Origin: Glycomyces artemisiae
GTDB lineage: Bacteria > Actinomycetota > Actinomycetes > Mycobacteriales > Micromonosporaceae
Assembly (NCBI RefSeq): GCF_003002955.1
Contig: NZ_PVTJ01000002.1
Span: 310,001 to 374,000 of the forward strand
Direction of reading: 5' to 3'
DNA: 64,000 bases
A program made the translations under genes and the position numbers. A model generated the notes under the pieces. The model saw only the letters and a list, made by a program, of their open reading frames with translations, was not told where the DNA came from and searched no databases. Positions 44,882 through 54,452 of this stretch are shown one piece after another; the first letter of the stretch is position 1, and every line of letters starts with the position of its first letter.

Positions 44882-47800
44882 ATGAGCGCTCCCGCCCACC
44901 TCGACCCGACCAGGCCCGTCGCCGAGCGCGTCGAAGCCCTGCTCGCCCTCATGAGCGACGAGCAGAAGCTCGCCTGCCTCAACGGCATCCCCGAGACCGT
45001 CCTCGCCGACGGCAGCACCCTCCCGGCTTTCGGCAACGCCTTCAACGAGGTGCTGCACAGCTCCGGCAAGAAGCCCGACGCCACGTTCTTCCCGCAGGCC
45101 ATCGGCCTCGGCGCGACCTGGGACACCGAGCTGCTGGAGGCCGTCGGCGAAGCCGTCGCCCACGAGGTGCGCGCCCGCGACACCGACGTGTACGCCTCCT
45201 TCGGCCCCGTCGCCGACATCCGCTCCAACCCGCTCGCCGGCCGCTTCGAGGAGGGCTTCGGCGAGGACCCGCTCCACGTCGGCGCCATGGCCACCGCCTA
45301 CGCGTGGGGCCTGCGCGGGCGCCACCCCGTGTACGTCAAGACCTTCACGCAGATGAAGCACTTCCTCGGCTACAACCACGAATGGCACCGCTCGCAGAGC
45401 TCGTCGTCCATGAGCGTGCGCGCCCTCCACGAGTACCAGGCCGTGCCCTACCGGATGCCGGTCGAGGCGGGCGCGGTCATGGGCGCGATGACCGCCTACA
45501 ACAACGTCAACGGCGTGCCCTCGATCATCTCGCCGCTCATGCAGACCCTCCGCGGCGAATGGGCCGCGGACGGCGAGTTCTTCTTCCTCCCCGACGGCTG
45601 GGACGGCGTCAACCTGCACACCACCAAGGCCGAGCCGTGGGACACCTGGCAGGTCGACCCGCGCGGCGACGTGCCCTACCCGACCGCCCTCGCGGCCGAG
45701 CAGGGCCTCGCGATCGACGCTGACGAGAACGGCGTCTACGCCTCCGCGCTCATGCTCCTCGCCGGGGTCAGCCACTTCGCCGACGGCTCCGAGCTCCCGT
45801 TCGTGCCGAACGCGGGCGAGGCCGTCGAGCGCGGCGTCCTCGGCGTCGACATGTCCCATGTGGACCGCGCAGTGCGCGACTGGCTCCGCTTCCTCGTCCG
45901 CACCGGAAAGCTCGACGGCGACGCCTGCGAGTACAACCTCGTCCCGGCCGACCCGCACCCGCAGGACAGGCCCGAGCACATCGCGCTCGCGCACCGCGCC
46001 GCCCGCGAGCAGCTCGTGCTCCTCAAGAACGAGCAGCACGCGCTGCCCCTCCCCGAGGCCGCGAGCATCGCCGTCGTCGGCCCCCTCGCCGACCTCAACC
46101 TCCGCGACTTCTACAGCCCCACCGTCCCCGCCGACCGCCGCCCGAGCCCCCTCCAGGCCCTGCGCGAGCGCTTCAGAAACGTGACCCACCACAGCGGCAA
46201 CGACACCGTCGCCTGGCAGGCGGGCGGCAAGTACGTCACCGTGGCCGAGGACGGCGCCGTCGCCGCCCGGTCCGACGACCTCGGCGCGACCGAGACGTTC
46301 GAGGTCTGGGACTGGGCGCACGAGCAGCACATGTTCCGCCACAACGCCACCGGCAAGTTCGTCCAGGCGAACCTGTTGCAGCGCAGCGACGGCCCGGCCA
46401 CCTTCGAGAACCAGGCCGGCGCCTCCGGCGGCGGCGGGCCGCGCCTCGAAGCCGTCACCGACGTCATGGAGGACGGCGACGCCTGGTTCACCCACCAGAA
46501 CCTCCACTACCGCCGCGACGGCGGTGCGGACGGAGGAGCGGTCGAGCTCTTCGGCGTCAACCACGTGCCCGCCGAGGCCGACGGCCCCTTCCACCTGCGC
46601 CTCGCCGCGGACGGCACGCTGCCGCTCGTGAAGGGCCCGGCCGAGCCGGTCCTCACCGAGACGATCGTCGAGAGCGGACCCGGAGCCGCCGCGGCCGTCG
46701 CGGCCGAAGCGGACTGGGCCGTCGTGCTCGTCGGGAACCACCCGATGGTCAACGCCCGCGAATGCTTCGACCGCCCCGGCCTCGACCTCGCGCCGCGCCA
46801 GGCCGACCTCGTCCGCGAGGTCGCCGCCGCCAAGCCCGGCCGCACCGTCGTGGTCGTGGTCTCGGCCTACCCCTTGGCGATCGGCGACATCGCCGCCGAC
46901 CCGAACGTGGCCGCGATCCTCTACACCTCCCACGCCGGGCAGGCCCTCGGCGCCGCACTGGCCGACGCGATCAGCGGCGACTACTCGCCGGCCGGGCGGC
47001 TCACCTCGACCTGGCTCGCCGACACGTCCTCGCTCCCGAAGGCGGGCCCGCGCGCCGAGGCCTTCCGCGTCGGCGACGTCGACATGCTCGAATACGACGT
47101 CATCAGCGCCGGGCTCACCTACCAGTACTCGAAGGCCGAGCCGGTCTACGGGTTCGGGCACGGCCTGAGCTACACCGCGTTCCGGTACGGCGACCTCCAG
47201 GCGCCGTCCACGGTGGACGCCGCCGAGCGGTTCACCGCGGCGGTCGACGTCACCAACACCGGCGACCGGACCTCCGACGAGGTCGTGCTCCTGTTCGCGA
47301 GCATCGGCGAGTCGGCGTACGGCGACCGCGTCCCCGGGACGCGGCTCGCCGGGTTCACCCGCGCCCGCGACATCGCCCCCGGCGAGACCCGCCGCGTCGA
47401 GATCGAGGTCGACCCGCAGCACCTGTTCGTGTGGGACGTGGTGAGCGGCAAGCGGATCGTGGAGACCGGCGACTACCTGTTCGGTATCGGCGCCGACAGC
47501 GAGGGCCCGGAGGCCGAGGTCCGCATCCAGGGCGAGACGATCGCGCCGCTCGACCTCTCCCAGACCGCGAACGTCTGGGAGAAGGCCACGATCGCCGAGG
47601 GCCTCACCTACTGGGAGGTCGCGAAGCTGAACACCCTCGCGCGCGAGGGCGGCTACCACTCGACCGGCTCGCGCCGGGCGGGCAGCCACGTCGGCTTCAC
47701 CAAGGCCGTCCTGGACGGCGCCAAGGCGATCGAGCTGCGCACCGCCACGACCACCGCCGACTGGGCCGACCTTTCCGACCCGGTCATCGAGGTCCGCGCC

Positions 47801-47971
47801 GCGGCCCCCGACGGACCGCTCCTCGCCGAGGTCGAGGTCCCGAAGACCGCGGGCCTCCAGTCCTTCGCCGAGGTCAGCGCGCCCCTCACCGGCGCTGAGG
47901 GCACCCAGGACCTGTACCTGGTCTTCCGCTCCGGGGGCGTTTACATCGACACGATCCGCCTGGCCCGCTAA
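44882..47971 (+). CDS. GH3 beta-glycosidase with a beta-trefoil-like insert
   Basis: A 1029-residue family 3 glycoside hydrolase with no signal peptide. The catalytic TIM barrel has KHFLGYNHEW and a nucleophile candidate Asp238 in FFFLPDGWDG. The GH3 C-terminal domain has GFGHGLSYTAF and a fibronectin-like domain. Between the halves of the second domain lies an insert near 447-546 with GKYVTVAEDG and GKFVQANLLQ repeats, like a fascin/beta-trefoil fold, where many relatives carry PA14. A CBM6-like module ends the protein (about 910-1029). Only CGGACC precedes the ATG. It could cut beta-glucosides or xylosides in the cytoplasm. Confidence 0.85.
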   Translation: MSAPAHLDPTRPVAERVEALLALMSDEQKLACLNGIPETVLADGSTLPAFGNAFNEVLHSSGKKPDATFFPQAIGLGATWDTELLEAVGEAVAHEVRARDTDVYASFGPVADIRSNPLAGRFEEGFGEDPLHVGAMATAYAWGLRGRHPVYVKTFTQMKHFLGYNHEWHRSQSSSSMSVRALHEYQAVPYRMPVEAGAVMGAMTAYNNVNGVPSIISPLMQTLRGEWAADGEFFFLPDGWDGVNLHTTKAEPWDTWQVDPRGDVPYPTALAAEQGLAIDADENGVYASALMLLAGVSHFADGSELPFVPNAGEAVERGVLGVDMSHVDRAVRDWLRFLVRTGKLDGDACEYNLVPADPHPQDRPEHIALAHRAAREQLVLLKNEQHALPLPEAASIAVVGPLADLNLRDFYSPTVPADRRPSPLQALRERFRNVTHHSGNDTVAWQAGGKYVTVAEDGAVAARSDDLGATETFEVWDWAHEQHMFRHNATGKFVQANLLQRSDGPATFENQAGASGGGGPRLEAVTDVMEDGDAWFTHQNLHYRRDGGADGGAVELFGVNHVPAEADGPFHLRLAADGTLPLVKGPAEPVLTETIVESGPGAAAAVAAEADWAVVLVGNHPMVNARECFDRPGLDLAPRQADLVREVAAAKPGRTVVVVVSAYPLAIGDIAADPNVAAILYTSHAGQALGAALADAISGDYSPAGRLTSTWLADTSSLPKAGPRAEAFRVGDVDMLEYDVISAGLTYQYSKAEPVYGFGHGLSYTAFRYGDLQAPSTVDAAERFTAAVDVTNTGDRTSDEVVLLFASIGESAYGDRVPGTRLAGFTRARDIAPGETRRVEIEVDPQHLFVWDVVSGKRIVETGDYLFGIGADSEGPEAEVRIQGETIAPLDLSQTANVWEKATIAEGLTYWEVAKLNTLAREGGYHSTGSRRAGSHVGFTKAVLDGAKAIELRTATTTADWADLSDPVIEVRAAAPDGPLLAEVEVPKTAGLQSFAEVSAPLTGAEGTQDLYLVFRSGGVYIDTIRLAR

Positions 47972-47988
47972 GCGAATCGCATAGAAGC

Positions 47989-48020
47989 AAGGGGGCGGGA
48001 CCGAACGGTCCCGCCCCCTT
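47989..48020. terminator. Shared terminator of GH3 and mutT1-ppk genes
   Basis: A perfect 14-bp stem AAGGGGGCGGGACC/GGTCCCGCCCCCTT with loop GAAC lies between the two convergent stops. Confidence 0.85.
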
Positions 48021-48031
48021 CATGCTGCGCT

Positions 48032-48916
48032 CTAGTCGTGGTGCTCGGTGGCGACGATCCGCCCGCCCGCGGTGTGGAAGACCACGAACTCGCCCTTCTC
48101 CAAGGGCCCCACCGGCACCGTGGTGCCGAGGCGGCCGCTGGTGTAGGCGATCATCTCGTCGATGTGCTCGCCGTGCCCGCACACGACCGCGGGCCTCCCC
48201 GACTCGATGATCTCGTCGAGGCGCGCGGTGGCCTTGGCGGGCTTGAGGGTCCCGATGGTAAACTCGGGCAGGCCGGTCACGGCGACGCCCTCGGCGGCGC
48301 AGTACGGCAGGAGCGTCTCCAGGCAGCGGGCGCTCGACGAGGAGTACGCGGCGCCCGCGGGGAACGCGGCGAGCAGCACTTCGAGCTGCTGGGCGCGCTC
48401 GCGGCCCCGCTGGTTCAAGGGCCGCAGCTCGTCCTGGTCGAACCAGTCGGCCTTCGACATCGCGATCGCGTGGCGCACGAACACGATCGGGACGGTCTCG
48501 CGGGCGATCTCGCGCGAGAAGTCCTCCAGCACGGGCTGGTCGCGCTCGTAGGTGAGCCGGTCGGCGACCCGGTCGAGCGGGATCCACTCCAGGTCGTCCA
48601 CTTCGCGCGGGTCCACGGCCTCGTCGACGGCCTCGCCGTCGGCTGCCGGTGTCGCGCACCAGTAGTCGACGCGCTTGAGCTTCCCCTCCTTGTCGTAGAA
48701 GGAGGGCGCGAGCGGGCGGCCGAGGACGGGGCGGATGCCGGTCTCCTCGAAGACCTCGCGCTGGGCGGCGGCGAGGAGGTGCTCGCCGCGCTTGAGCTTG
48801 CCCTTCGGGAACGTCCAGTCGCCGTACTTGGGACGGTGGATGAGGGCCAGCTCGGGGCGGCCGTCCTCGCCCGGGCGCCAGAGCACGGCGCCTGCGGCGA
48901 GGATCTCGGGTTGCAT
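48032..48916 (-). CDS. mutT1: Nudix hydrolase / histidine phosphatase fusion MutT1
   Basis: This 294-residue protein has an N-terminal Nudix domain (box from Gly39: GKLKRGEHLLAAAQREVFEE, Gly60) and a C-terminal histidine phosphatase domain starting at VRHAIA near residue 163. Mycobacterial MutT1 has the same order and removes 8-oxo-GTP and diadenosine polyphosphates. The ATG at 48916 shares one base with the ppk stop (TGATG), so it is coupled. The ppk1-mutT1 pairing is conserved in actinobacteria. Residues look intact. Confidence 0.93.
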   Translation of the reverse strand: MQPEILAAGAVLWRPGEDGRPELALIHRPKYGDWTFPKGKLKRGEHLLAAAQREVFEETGIRPVLGRPLAPSFYDKEGKLKRVDYWCATPAADGEAVDEAVDPREVDDLEWIPLDRVADRLTYERDQPVLEDFSREIARETVPIVFVRHAIAMSKADWFDQDELRPLNQRGRERAQQLEVLLAAFPAGAAYSSSSARCLETLLPYCAAEGVAVTGLPEFTIGTLKPAKATARLDEIIESGRPAVVCGHGEHIDEMIAYTSGRLGTTVPVGPLEKGEFVVFHTAGGRIVATEHHD

Positions 48917-50964
48917 CAACGGTGCTCCTGCATGAGTTGTTCCTGGAGGTCCGCGCCGCCCCTCGGGCGGGACCACAGCCCGAGCGGGCCGAGCCGCCAG
49001 GTCCGCGTGCCGTCGTCCATGCCGCGGTCCAGAAGCGAGGTCAGCTGCGCGCGATGGGCGTCGCCGAGGACCCGCACCAGGACCTCGACCCGGCGGTCGA
49101 GGTTGCGGTGCATGAGGTCCGCGCTGCCCAACCATACTTCCGGGTCGCCGCCGTTCTCGAACACGTACACCCGGGAGTGTTCGAGGAAACGGCCGAGCAC
49201 GCTGCGGACGCGGATGTTCTCGGACAAGCCGGGCACGCCGGGCCGGAGCACGCAGATGCCGCGCAGGAGCAGGTCGACCTGGACGCCCGCCTGGGAGGCG
49301 CGGTACAGGGCGTCCACGATGCCCTCGTCGGTGAGCGAGTTGCACTTGAACCGCAGCCGCGCGGGCAGGCCCGCCTTGTGGTTGTCGATCTCGCGCTCGA
49401 TGCGCTCGATGAGGCCGGGGCGCAGGGAGTGCGGGGCGGCGAGGAGCCGGTGGTAGTCGACGTCCCGGGAGTAGCCGGTGAGGTGGTTGAACACGGCGTT
49501 GACGTCCTCGCCGACCTCGGGGTCGGTGGTGAGGAGCCCGAAGTCCTCGTAGAGGCGCGCGGTCGTGGGGTGGTAGTTGCCGGTGCCCACGTGCGTGTAC
49601 CGCAGGAGCGTCCCGTCGGCCTCCTGCCGCACCACGAGCGAGAGCTTGCAGTGCGTCTTGAGGCCCACTATCCCGTACATGACGTGGCAGCCGGCCTGCT
49701 CCAGCTTCTGCGCCCAGTCGATGTTCGCCTGCTCGTCGAAGCGGGCCTTGATCTCCACGACGACCACGACCTGCTTCCCGGCGTCGGCGGCGTTGATGAG
49801 CGCGTCGACGATGGGGGACTTGCCGGAGGTGCGGTACAGGGTCTGCTTGATCGCGAGGACCTTCGGGTCCGCGGCGGCCTCCTCGATGAGCCGCTCCACC
49901 GAGGCGGTGAACGAGTCGTAGGGGTGGTGGACGAGCACGTCGCGGTCGCGCATGACGGCGAACAGGTCCGACTCGGGCGGCAGGACCTGCTCGGAGGGCC
50001 GGAACCGCGGGTACTTCAGGTCGGCGCGGTCGATGTTCGCGATGGCGTCGAGCCCGGCGAGGTCGAGCGGCCCGGGGAGGCGGTAGACGACCTCGTCGTC
50101 GACGCCGAGCTCCGCGGTGAGGCGGTCGAGGACGCGCGGGTCGATGGTGTCCTCGACTTCGAGGCGCACGACGGGCCCGAAGCGGCGGCGCAGCAGCTCC
50201 CGCTCCAGGGTCTGGAGGAGGTTCTCGGTGATGTCCTCGTCGATCTCCAGGTCCTGGTTGCGGGTGACGCGGAACGTGTGGTGGGCGAGCACGTCCATGC
50301 CGGGGAACAGCTGCGCGAGGTTCGCGGCGATGACGTCCTCAAGGGGCGTGAACCGGCCGGGGGCGACGGCGATGAACCGCGGCAGCAGCGGCGGGACCTT
50401 CACGCGCGCGAACCGGGTGGTGCCGTTGCGGGGGTCGCGGACCTGCACGGCGAGGTTGAGGGACTGCCCGGAGATGTACGGGAACGGGTGCGCGGGGTCG
50501 ACGACGAGGGGCGTGAGCACCGGGTACACGCGGGTGCGGAACAGCTCCTGCATGCGGGCGCGCTCGACGTCCTCCAGGTCGGCCCAGCGGACGATCGCGA
50601 TGTCCTCCTTGGCGAGGAGCGGCGCGATCTCGTCGCGGAAGTACTCGGCGTGCTCGATGCTCAGCTGGTGCGCGAGCCCGGCGATCCGGCCCAGCAGCGC
50701 GTGCGGGGAGCGGCCCGTGGAGGTGCGCACGGGCAGACCGGTGGCGAGGCGCCGCATGAGCCCGGCGACGCGGACCATGAAGAACTCGTCGAGGTTGTTG
50801 GAGAAGATCGAGAGGAACCGGACCCGTTCGAGCAGGGGCAGCTCGGGCGACTGCGCCAGGCGCAGGACGCGCCCGTTGAACCGCAGCCAGCTCTCCTCGC
50901 GATCGAGGAACCGGTCGGGTGGCAAACCGGCGTCAACGAGGGGAACAGGGTCACTATTCGTCAT
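48916..50964 (-). CDS. ppk: Polyphosphate kinase 1
   Basis: PPK1 makes polyphosphate from ATP and can run backwards. The 682-residue protein has the [10 protein letters not shown] and [12 protein letters not shown]-terminal segments, [11 protein letters not shown] (catalytic His) and [10 protein letters not shown] plus NLDRRVEVL in the C-terminal phospholipase D-like domains. Length is normal. The ATG at 50964 lies 11 bases after a PHO-box-like repeat, so expression probably depends on phosphate. It is first of two genes with mutT1. Confidence 0.97.
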   Translation of the reverse strand: MTNSDPVPLVDAGLPPDRFLDREESWLRFNGRVLRLAQSPELPLLERVRFLSIFSNNLDEFFMVRVAGLMRRLATGLPVRTSTGRSPHALLGRIAGLAHQLSIEHAEYFRDEIAPLLAKEDIAIVRWADLEDVERARMQELFRTRVYPVLTPLVVDPAHPFPYISGQSLNLAVQVRDPRNGTTRFARVKVPPLLPRFIAVAPGRFTPLEDVIAANLAQLFPGMDVLAHHTFRVTRNQDLEIDEDITENLLQTLERELLRRRFGPVVRLEVEDTIDPRVLDRLTAELGVDDEVVYRLPGPLDLAGLDAIANIDRADLKYPRFRPSEQVLPPESDLFAVMRDRDVLVHHPYDSFTASVERLIEEAAADPKVLAIKQTLYRTSGKSPIVDALINAADAGKQVVVVVEIKARFDEQANIDWAQKLEQAGCHVMYGIVGLKTHCKLSLVVRQEADGTLLRYTHVGTGNYHPTTARLYEDFGLLTTDPEVGEDVNAVFNHLTGYSRDVDYHRLLAAPHSLRPGLIERIEREIDNHKAGLPARLRFKCNSLTDEGIVDALYRASQAGVQVDLLLRGICVLRPGVPGLSENIRVRSVLGRFLEHSRVYVFENGGDPEVWLGSADLMHRNLDRRVEVLVRVLGDAHRAQLTSLLDRGMDDGTRTWRLGPLGLWSRPRGGADLQEQLMQEHR

Positions 50965-50973
50965 ACATCACAA

Positions 50974-51004
50974 GGTTAACGAAGAAAATGAACTCGTGGT
51001 GAAC
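50974..51004 (-). promoter_or_regulatory. PHO-box-like direct repeat upstream of ppk
   Basis: On the minus strand GTTCACC (51004-50998), GTTCATT (50993-50987) and GTTAACC (50980-50974) are spaced 11 and 13 bases. Actinobacterial PhoP sites are GTTCACC-type repeats every 11 bases, and ppk is a known PhoP target in Streptomyces. Confidence 0.7.
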
Positions 51005-51165
51005 GCGCTTTGAAATCCGCTCATGATCGCCGGATCACGTTCCGTGACCACAGGGGAGTCCCGCTGGCAGCGCGTCCGCGCCGGTCTGCGGCGAACGCGT
51101 GCGGGGACGGCCCGGTCGGGGAACACTGGGCGCCGGAGCCGAAACCAGAGCGGAGAGGAGGCGCC

Positions 51166-51432
51166 GTGAGCGACGACAACGACGGCGACCCGTACGGCTA
51201 CATCGACGACGGCGAGGAGGAGGGCGAGGACGTCGAGGAGGACATCCTCGACGCCCGCGACTACAGCGAGGCCGACCGGTGGGGCATGACCGCCGACGAG
51301 GAGCGCCGCGGCGCCCCGCTCGCCGAGGAGCTGGCCGCCGAGGAGCCCGACACGGCCGTGGGCGACGACCGCCCGCGCCCCGGCGACCCGGTCCCGGACG
51401 AGTACCTCCCGGAGGACCCGCCGTCCTATTGA
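51166..51432 (+). CDS. Small acidic protein, DUF5709-like
   Basis: An 88-residue, strongly acidic protein (Asp/Glu about one third), DDNDGDPYGYIDDGEEEGEDV then RWGMTADEERRGAPLAEELAAEEPD. The second half fits the actinobacterial DUF5709 family, whose function is unknown. GAGAGGAGG lies just before the GTG at 51166. A strong terminator follows the stop. The GTG was chosen over upstream in-frame starts because of the ribosome site. Confidence 0.7.
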   Translation: MSDDNDGDPYGYIDDGEEEGEDVEEDILDARDYSEADRWGMTADEERRGAPLAEELAAEEPDTAVGDDRPRPGDPVPDEYLPEDPPSY

Positions 51433-51450
51433 GCGAAGTGAACACACGGA

Positions 51451-51480
51451 AAAGGCCCGCTGGCGAACCAGCGGGCCTTT
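51451..51480. terminator. Bidirectional terminator between acidic-protein gene and tRNAs
   Basis: A 13-bp perfect stem AAAGGCCCGCTGG/CCAGCGGGCCTTT has loop CGAA and A/T runs on both sides. It can end both the plus-strand gene and the minus-strand tRNA transcript. Confidence 0.85.
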
Positions 51481-51488
51481 CCCTGCTG

Positions 51489-51563
51489 CGGTCCCGACGG
51501 GATTTGAACCCGCGACCTCCACCTTGACAGGGTGGCGAGCACTCCTAGCTGCTCTACGGGACC
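51489..51563 (-). tRNA. tRNA-Asp(GTC)
   Basis: Acceptor GGTCCCG pairs with CGGGACC; D stem GAGC/GCTC; anticodon stem CCACC/GGTGG with loop CTGTCAA (anticodon GTC); T arm GCGGG-TTCAAAT-CCCGT; discriminator G. 75 nt, no encoded CCA. Confidence 0.96.
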
Positions 51564-51651
51564 TTGACTGAACTCTGCCGAGTCCTCAAGGTCGCAAGAC
51601 CTCTTCATTTATACCATCCGCGTCCGTGTGACCGGCGCCGCGTCTGGGCTG

Positions 51652-51724
51652 TACCCCCAACGGGATTCGAACCCGTGTTACCGCCTTGAAAGGGCGGCGT
51701 CCTAGGCCACTAGACGATGGGGGC
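51652..51724 (-). tRNA. tRNA-Glu(TTC)
   Basis: Acceptor GCCCCCA pairs with TGGGGGT (terminal G-U); anticodon stem CCGCC/GGCGG with loop CTTTCAA (anticodon TTC); T arm ACGGG-TTCGAAT-CCCGT; discriminator A. 73 nt, no encoded CCA. It lies 88 nt upstream of tRNA-Asp and is probably cotranscribed. Confidence 0.96.
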
Positions 51725-51937
51725 GCACGTTGATCCTGGCACGCGGCAACGAGTGTCGCATTCCGTTTTCTCCGGCTCACCACCGCGGAATTCCGCTTGG
51801 GCTCGACAAGCATACGTGACCACGGAGGGCCCTCCGAAGGAGGGTGGCCGTTGAGACCGCGGTCTCAAGGCACGGTCTCAAGGCGGCCCGCCGCGGCGCC
51901 GGAGGCGCTGCTCGCGGCCCCGCGCCGACCGCCTTGC

Positions 51938-51943
51938 TAGCGT
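51938..51943 (+). promoter_or_regulatory. -10 box for leaderless pheA
   Basis: TAGCGT lies six bases before the ATG at 51950. Confidence 0.6.
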
Positions 51944-51949
51944 TGGTCC

Positions 51950-52867
51950 ATGGAGTTCGCCTATCTGGGACCGCGCGGGACCTTCACCGAAGCCGCGCTC
52001 CGCCGGCTGCCCGCCGCCAAGGGCGCGGCCACCGTGCCGATGCCCTCGATCCCCGAGATCCTCGACGCGGTCCGCCGCGGCGACGTCGGCGCCGGGTTCG
52101 TGCCGATCGAGAACTCCCAGGAGGGCACCGTCACCCTCACCGTCGACGAGCTCGTCGGCGGCGATCCGCTCGTCATCGCCGGGGAGGTCGTCCTCCCCGT
52201 CACGTTCGTGCTCGCCTCCGCGAAGCCCCTCGCCGAGATCGCCACCGTCGCCTCCCACCCGCACGCCATCGCGCAGACCCGCGGGTACCTGCGCCGCGAG
52301 CTGCCGAACGCCGCCGTCCACCAGGCGCTCTCGACCGCCCAGGCCGCCCAGCGCGTCGCCGACGGCGAGTTCGACGCCTGCGTGTGCGCGCCCTTCACCG
52401 CCGAGGCCGCCGGACTCCCCGTGCAGGCCTTCGACATCGGCGACAGCTCCGGGGCCGAGACCCGCTTCGTGCACGTCGTGCGGCCCGCCGCCCCGCCCGA
52501 GCCCACCGGCAACGACATCACCTCCCTCGTCGTCTACATCGACCACGACCGGGTCGGCGCGCTCCTGGCCGTCCTCACCGAGCTGGCGATCCGCGGGATC
52601 AACCTCACCCGCATCGAGTCGCGCCCCACCGGCGAGGGCCTGGGCCGGTACGCGTTCCTCCTCGACTGCACCGGCCACCTCGCCGACGCCCGCATGGGCG
52701 AGGCCCTCACCGGGCTGCGCCGCATCTGCGCCGACGTCAGGTACCTCGGGTCCTACCCGCGCGACCACTCCGACCGGCCCGTCCCGCACCCCGAGGGCCT
52801 CAGCGACGCCGACTTCGCCGACGCCGCGGCCTGGCTGGAGCGCCTGCGCACCGGCGGCGCCGCCTGA
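51950..52867 (+). CDS. pheA: Prephenate dehydratase
   Basis: This enzyme turns prephenate into phenylpyruvate for phenylalanine synthesis. The 305-residue protein has the catalytic domain (YLGPRGTFTEAAL, GFVPIENSQEGTV, ETRFVHV with the TRF motif) and a C-terminal ACT domain (LVVYIDHDRVGALLAVLTE, ESRPTGEGLGRY) for Phe feedback. No chorismate mutase is fused, the normal actinobacterial form. A TAGCGT box six bases from the ATG indicates a leaderless mRNA. Confidence 0.96.
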   Translation: MEFAYLGPRGTFTEAALRRLPAAKGAATVPMPSIPEILDAVRRGDVGAGFVPIENSQEGTVTLTVDELVGGDPLVIAGEVVLPVTFVLASAKPLAEIATVASHPHAIAQTRGYLRRELPNAAVHQALSTAQAAQRVADGEFDACVCAPFTAEAAGLPVQAFDIGDSSGAETRFVHVVRPAAPPEPTGNDITSLVVYIDHDRVGALLAVLTELAIRGINLTRIESRPTGEGLGRYAFLLDCTGHLADARMGEALTGLRRICADVRYLGSYPRDHSDRPVPHPEGLSDADFADAAAWLERLRTGGAA

Positions 52868-52917
52868 CGGCCCCGGGGTCCCCGGGCGCGCGGACCCCGC
52901 GCCGCGCCTCCCCCGCC

Positions 52918-52923
52918 TAGTCT
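52918..52923 (+). promoter_or_regulatory. -10 box for leaderless GPP34 gene
   Basis: TAGTCT lies six bases before the ATG at 52930. Confidence 0.6.
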
Positions 52924-52929
52924 GGGGCC

Positions 52930-53568
52930 ATGGCCTCACTGCCCGAGGAGCTCGCGCTCCTCGCCCACGACGACACCACCGGCCGCGACCGGTCCGGCGG
53001 CCACCTCGAACTCGGACTCGCCGGCGCGGTCCTCTACGAGCTCGCGCTCGCCGGACGCGTCGGCGTCGAGTCCGGGAAGGTCCGCGTCCTCGACCCCGCC
53101 CCCACGGGCGACGCGGTCGTGGACGCCGGGCTCGCCGCGATCGGCGCCGACAAGCCCCGCATCGCCCGCGTCGCGGTCGAACGGACCGCCAAGGGCCTCA
53201 AGCGGACCGTCCTCGACGCGCTCGTCGCCCGCGGCGCCCTGCGCCACGAGCGCGGCAAGGCCCTCGGCCTGTTCCCCCTCAACCGGTACCTCCCGCAGAT
53301 CCCCGACCCGAAGGCCGACGCCCGCGCCCGCCTGAGCGCCGCCGCCCGCACCGGCCGCGCCTTCGACGACCGCACCAAGGCCCTCCTGTCCCTGGTCAGC
53401 GCCATCCGCATCGACGCGGTCGCGTTCCCCGACCGCGCGTCCCGGCCCTCCCGCAAGGAGCTCAAGGCCATGGGCGGCGACTCGTGGGTCGGCGAGGCCG
53501 TGCGCAAGGCCGTCAGCCACAAGGACGCCGCGTCGGCGGCCGCCGCGAGCTCCGGCGGCGGCGCCTGA
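52930..53568 (+). CDS. GPP34 (GOLPH3/Vps74)-family protein
   Basis: This 212-residue protein has the LPEELALLAHDDTTGR start, LELGLAGAVLYELALAGRV and a Leu-rich C-terminal segment typical of the bacterial GPP34 family. In eukaryotes these bind PI4P and Golgi glycosyltransferases. The bacterial role is unknown, perhaps membrane or secretion related. The C-terminus is Ala/Ser/Gly-rich. No partner gene is obvious; pheA is upstream and an ArsR-type regulator downstream. Confidence 0.9.
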   Translation: MASLPEELALLAHDDTTGRDRSGGHLELGLAGAVLYELALAGRVGVESGKVRVLDPAPTGDAVVDAGLAAIGADKPRIARVAVERTAKGLKRTVLDALVARGALRHERGKALGLFPLNRYLPQIPDPKADARARLSAAARTGRAFDDRTKALLSLVSAIRIDAVAFPDRASRPSRKELKAMGGDSWVGEAVRKAVSHKDAASAAAASSGGGA

Positions 53569-53626
53569 GCGGGACCCGTGAGCGGTCCTGGGTGCGGCCG
53601 CCGCCGCGGCGTGGTTGACTTGAGGC

Positions 53627-54355
53627 ATGTCTGAAACGTCTCCTTCGCATCGGAACGGAGTGCCGCCGCTGGTCCCGACGCCTCCGGCGATCCCCGTCCC
53701 GCCCGGGATCCCGGTGCCGCCGGCGCCGCCGACGCCACCGGGCCCGGAGCGGGGGAAGCGGTTCCCGAACCAGGTCAAGATCAGCGACCCCGAGCGCATG
53801 AAGGCCCTCGCCCACCCCGCCCGCATGGCCGTGTTCGACTTCCTCGGCACCCGCCGCGTCCAGGGCTTCGACGGCGCCACCGCCACCGAGATCGCCGAAG
53901 TCGCCGGGATGACCCCGAGCGCCATGAGCTACCACCTGCGGACCCTCGCGAAGGCCGGGTTCATCGAGGAGGCCCCCAGCCGCGGCGACGCCCGCGAGCG
54001 CGTCTGGCGGCTCGCGCTCGACAGCTTCTCGATCTCCGCCGAGGACGACGCCTCGCCCGCCGACCGCGTCGTCGAGCGGACCATGGGCCAGATGTTCACC
54101 GAGCGGCAGGAGCAGAACTACGAGCGCTGGCTGGACCGGCGCCTCGACGCGAGCCGGGAGCTGCGCGACGCCTCGGTGGCCTCGCAGGGGCGGCTGCGGC
54201 TCACCGTCGAGGAGTCGAAGGAGTTCATCCAGCGGTTCCACGACCTCGAAGGCGAGTACGCGGAGCGGTCGCGGCGGCGCTCGGAGCAGGGGCCCGACGA
54301 CGAGGACGGCACGGTCGTCTTCAACTACCTCTTCCGCGTCTTCCCGCAGTCCTGA
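53627..54355 (+). CDS. ArsR-type HTH regulator with proline-rich N-terminus
   Basis: This 242-residue protein has an unusual Pro-rich N-terminal tail (about 13-43, repeating VPP and TPP units). The HTH follows (about 50-120: MKALAHPARMAVFDFLG, TPSAMSYHLRTLAKAGFIEE, ARERVWRLALD), then a C-terminal helical region with many charged residues. It belongs to the helix-turn-helix ArsR-like (HTH_20) group. It lies 121 bp upstream of an MFS exporter whose start is covered by a 10-bp inverted repeat, so it is the likely regulator. The first residues lack a ribosome site. Confidence 0.86.
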   Translation: MSETSPSHRNGVPPLVPTPPAIPVPPGIPVPPAPPTPPGPERGKRFPNQVKISDPERMKALAHPARMAVFDFLGTRRVQGFDGATATEIAEVAGMTPSAMSYHLRTLAKAGFIEEAPSRGDARERVWRLALDSFSISAEDDASPADRVVERTMGQMFTERQEQNYERWLDRRLDASRELRDASVASQGRLRLTVEESKEFIQRFHDLEGEYAERSRRRSEQGPDDEDGTVVFNYLFRVFPQS

Positions 54356-54452
54356 GCGGGCCGGGCGGCCCCGCGCCGCCCGCTCCGCCGACCTCACGGA
54401 AAGTCGTGAAAGAACTACTTCGGAAAAATCTGAAAAACCTCTTTCGCAACCC

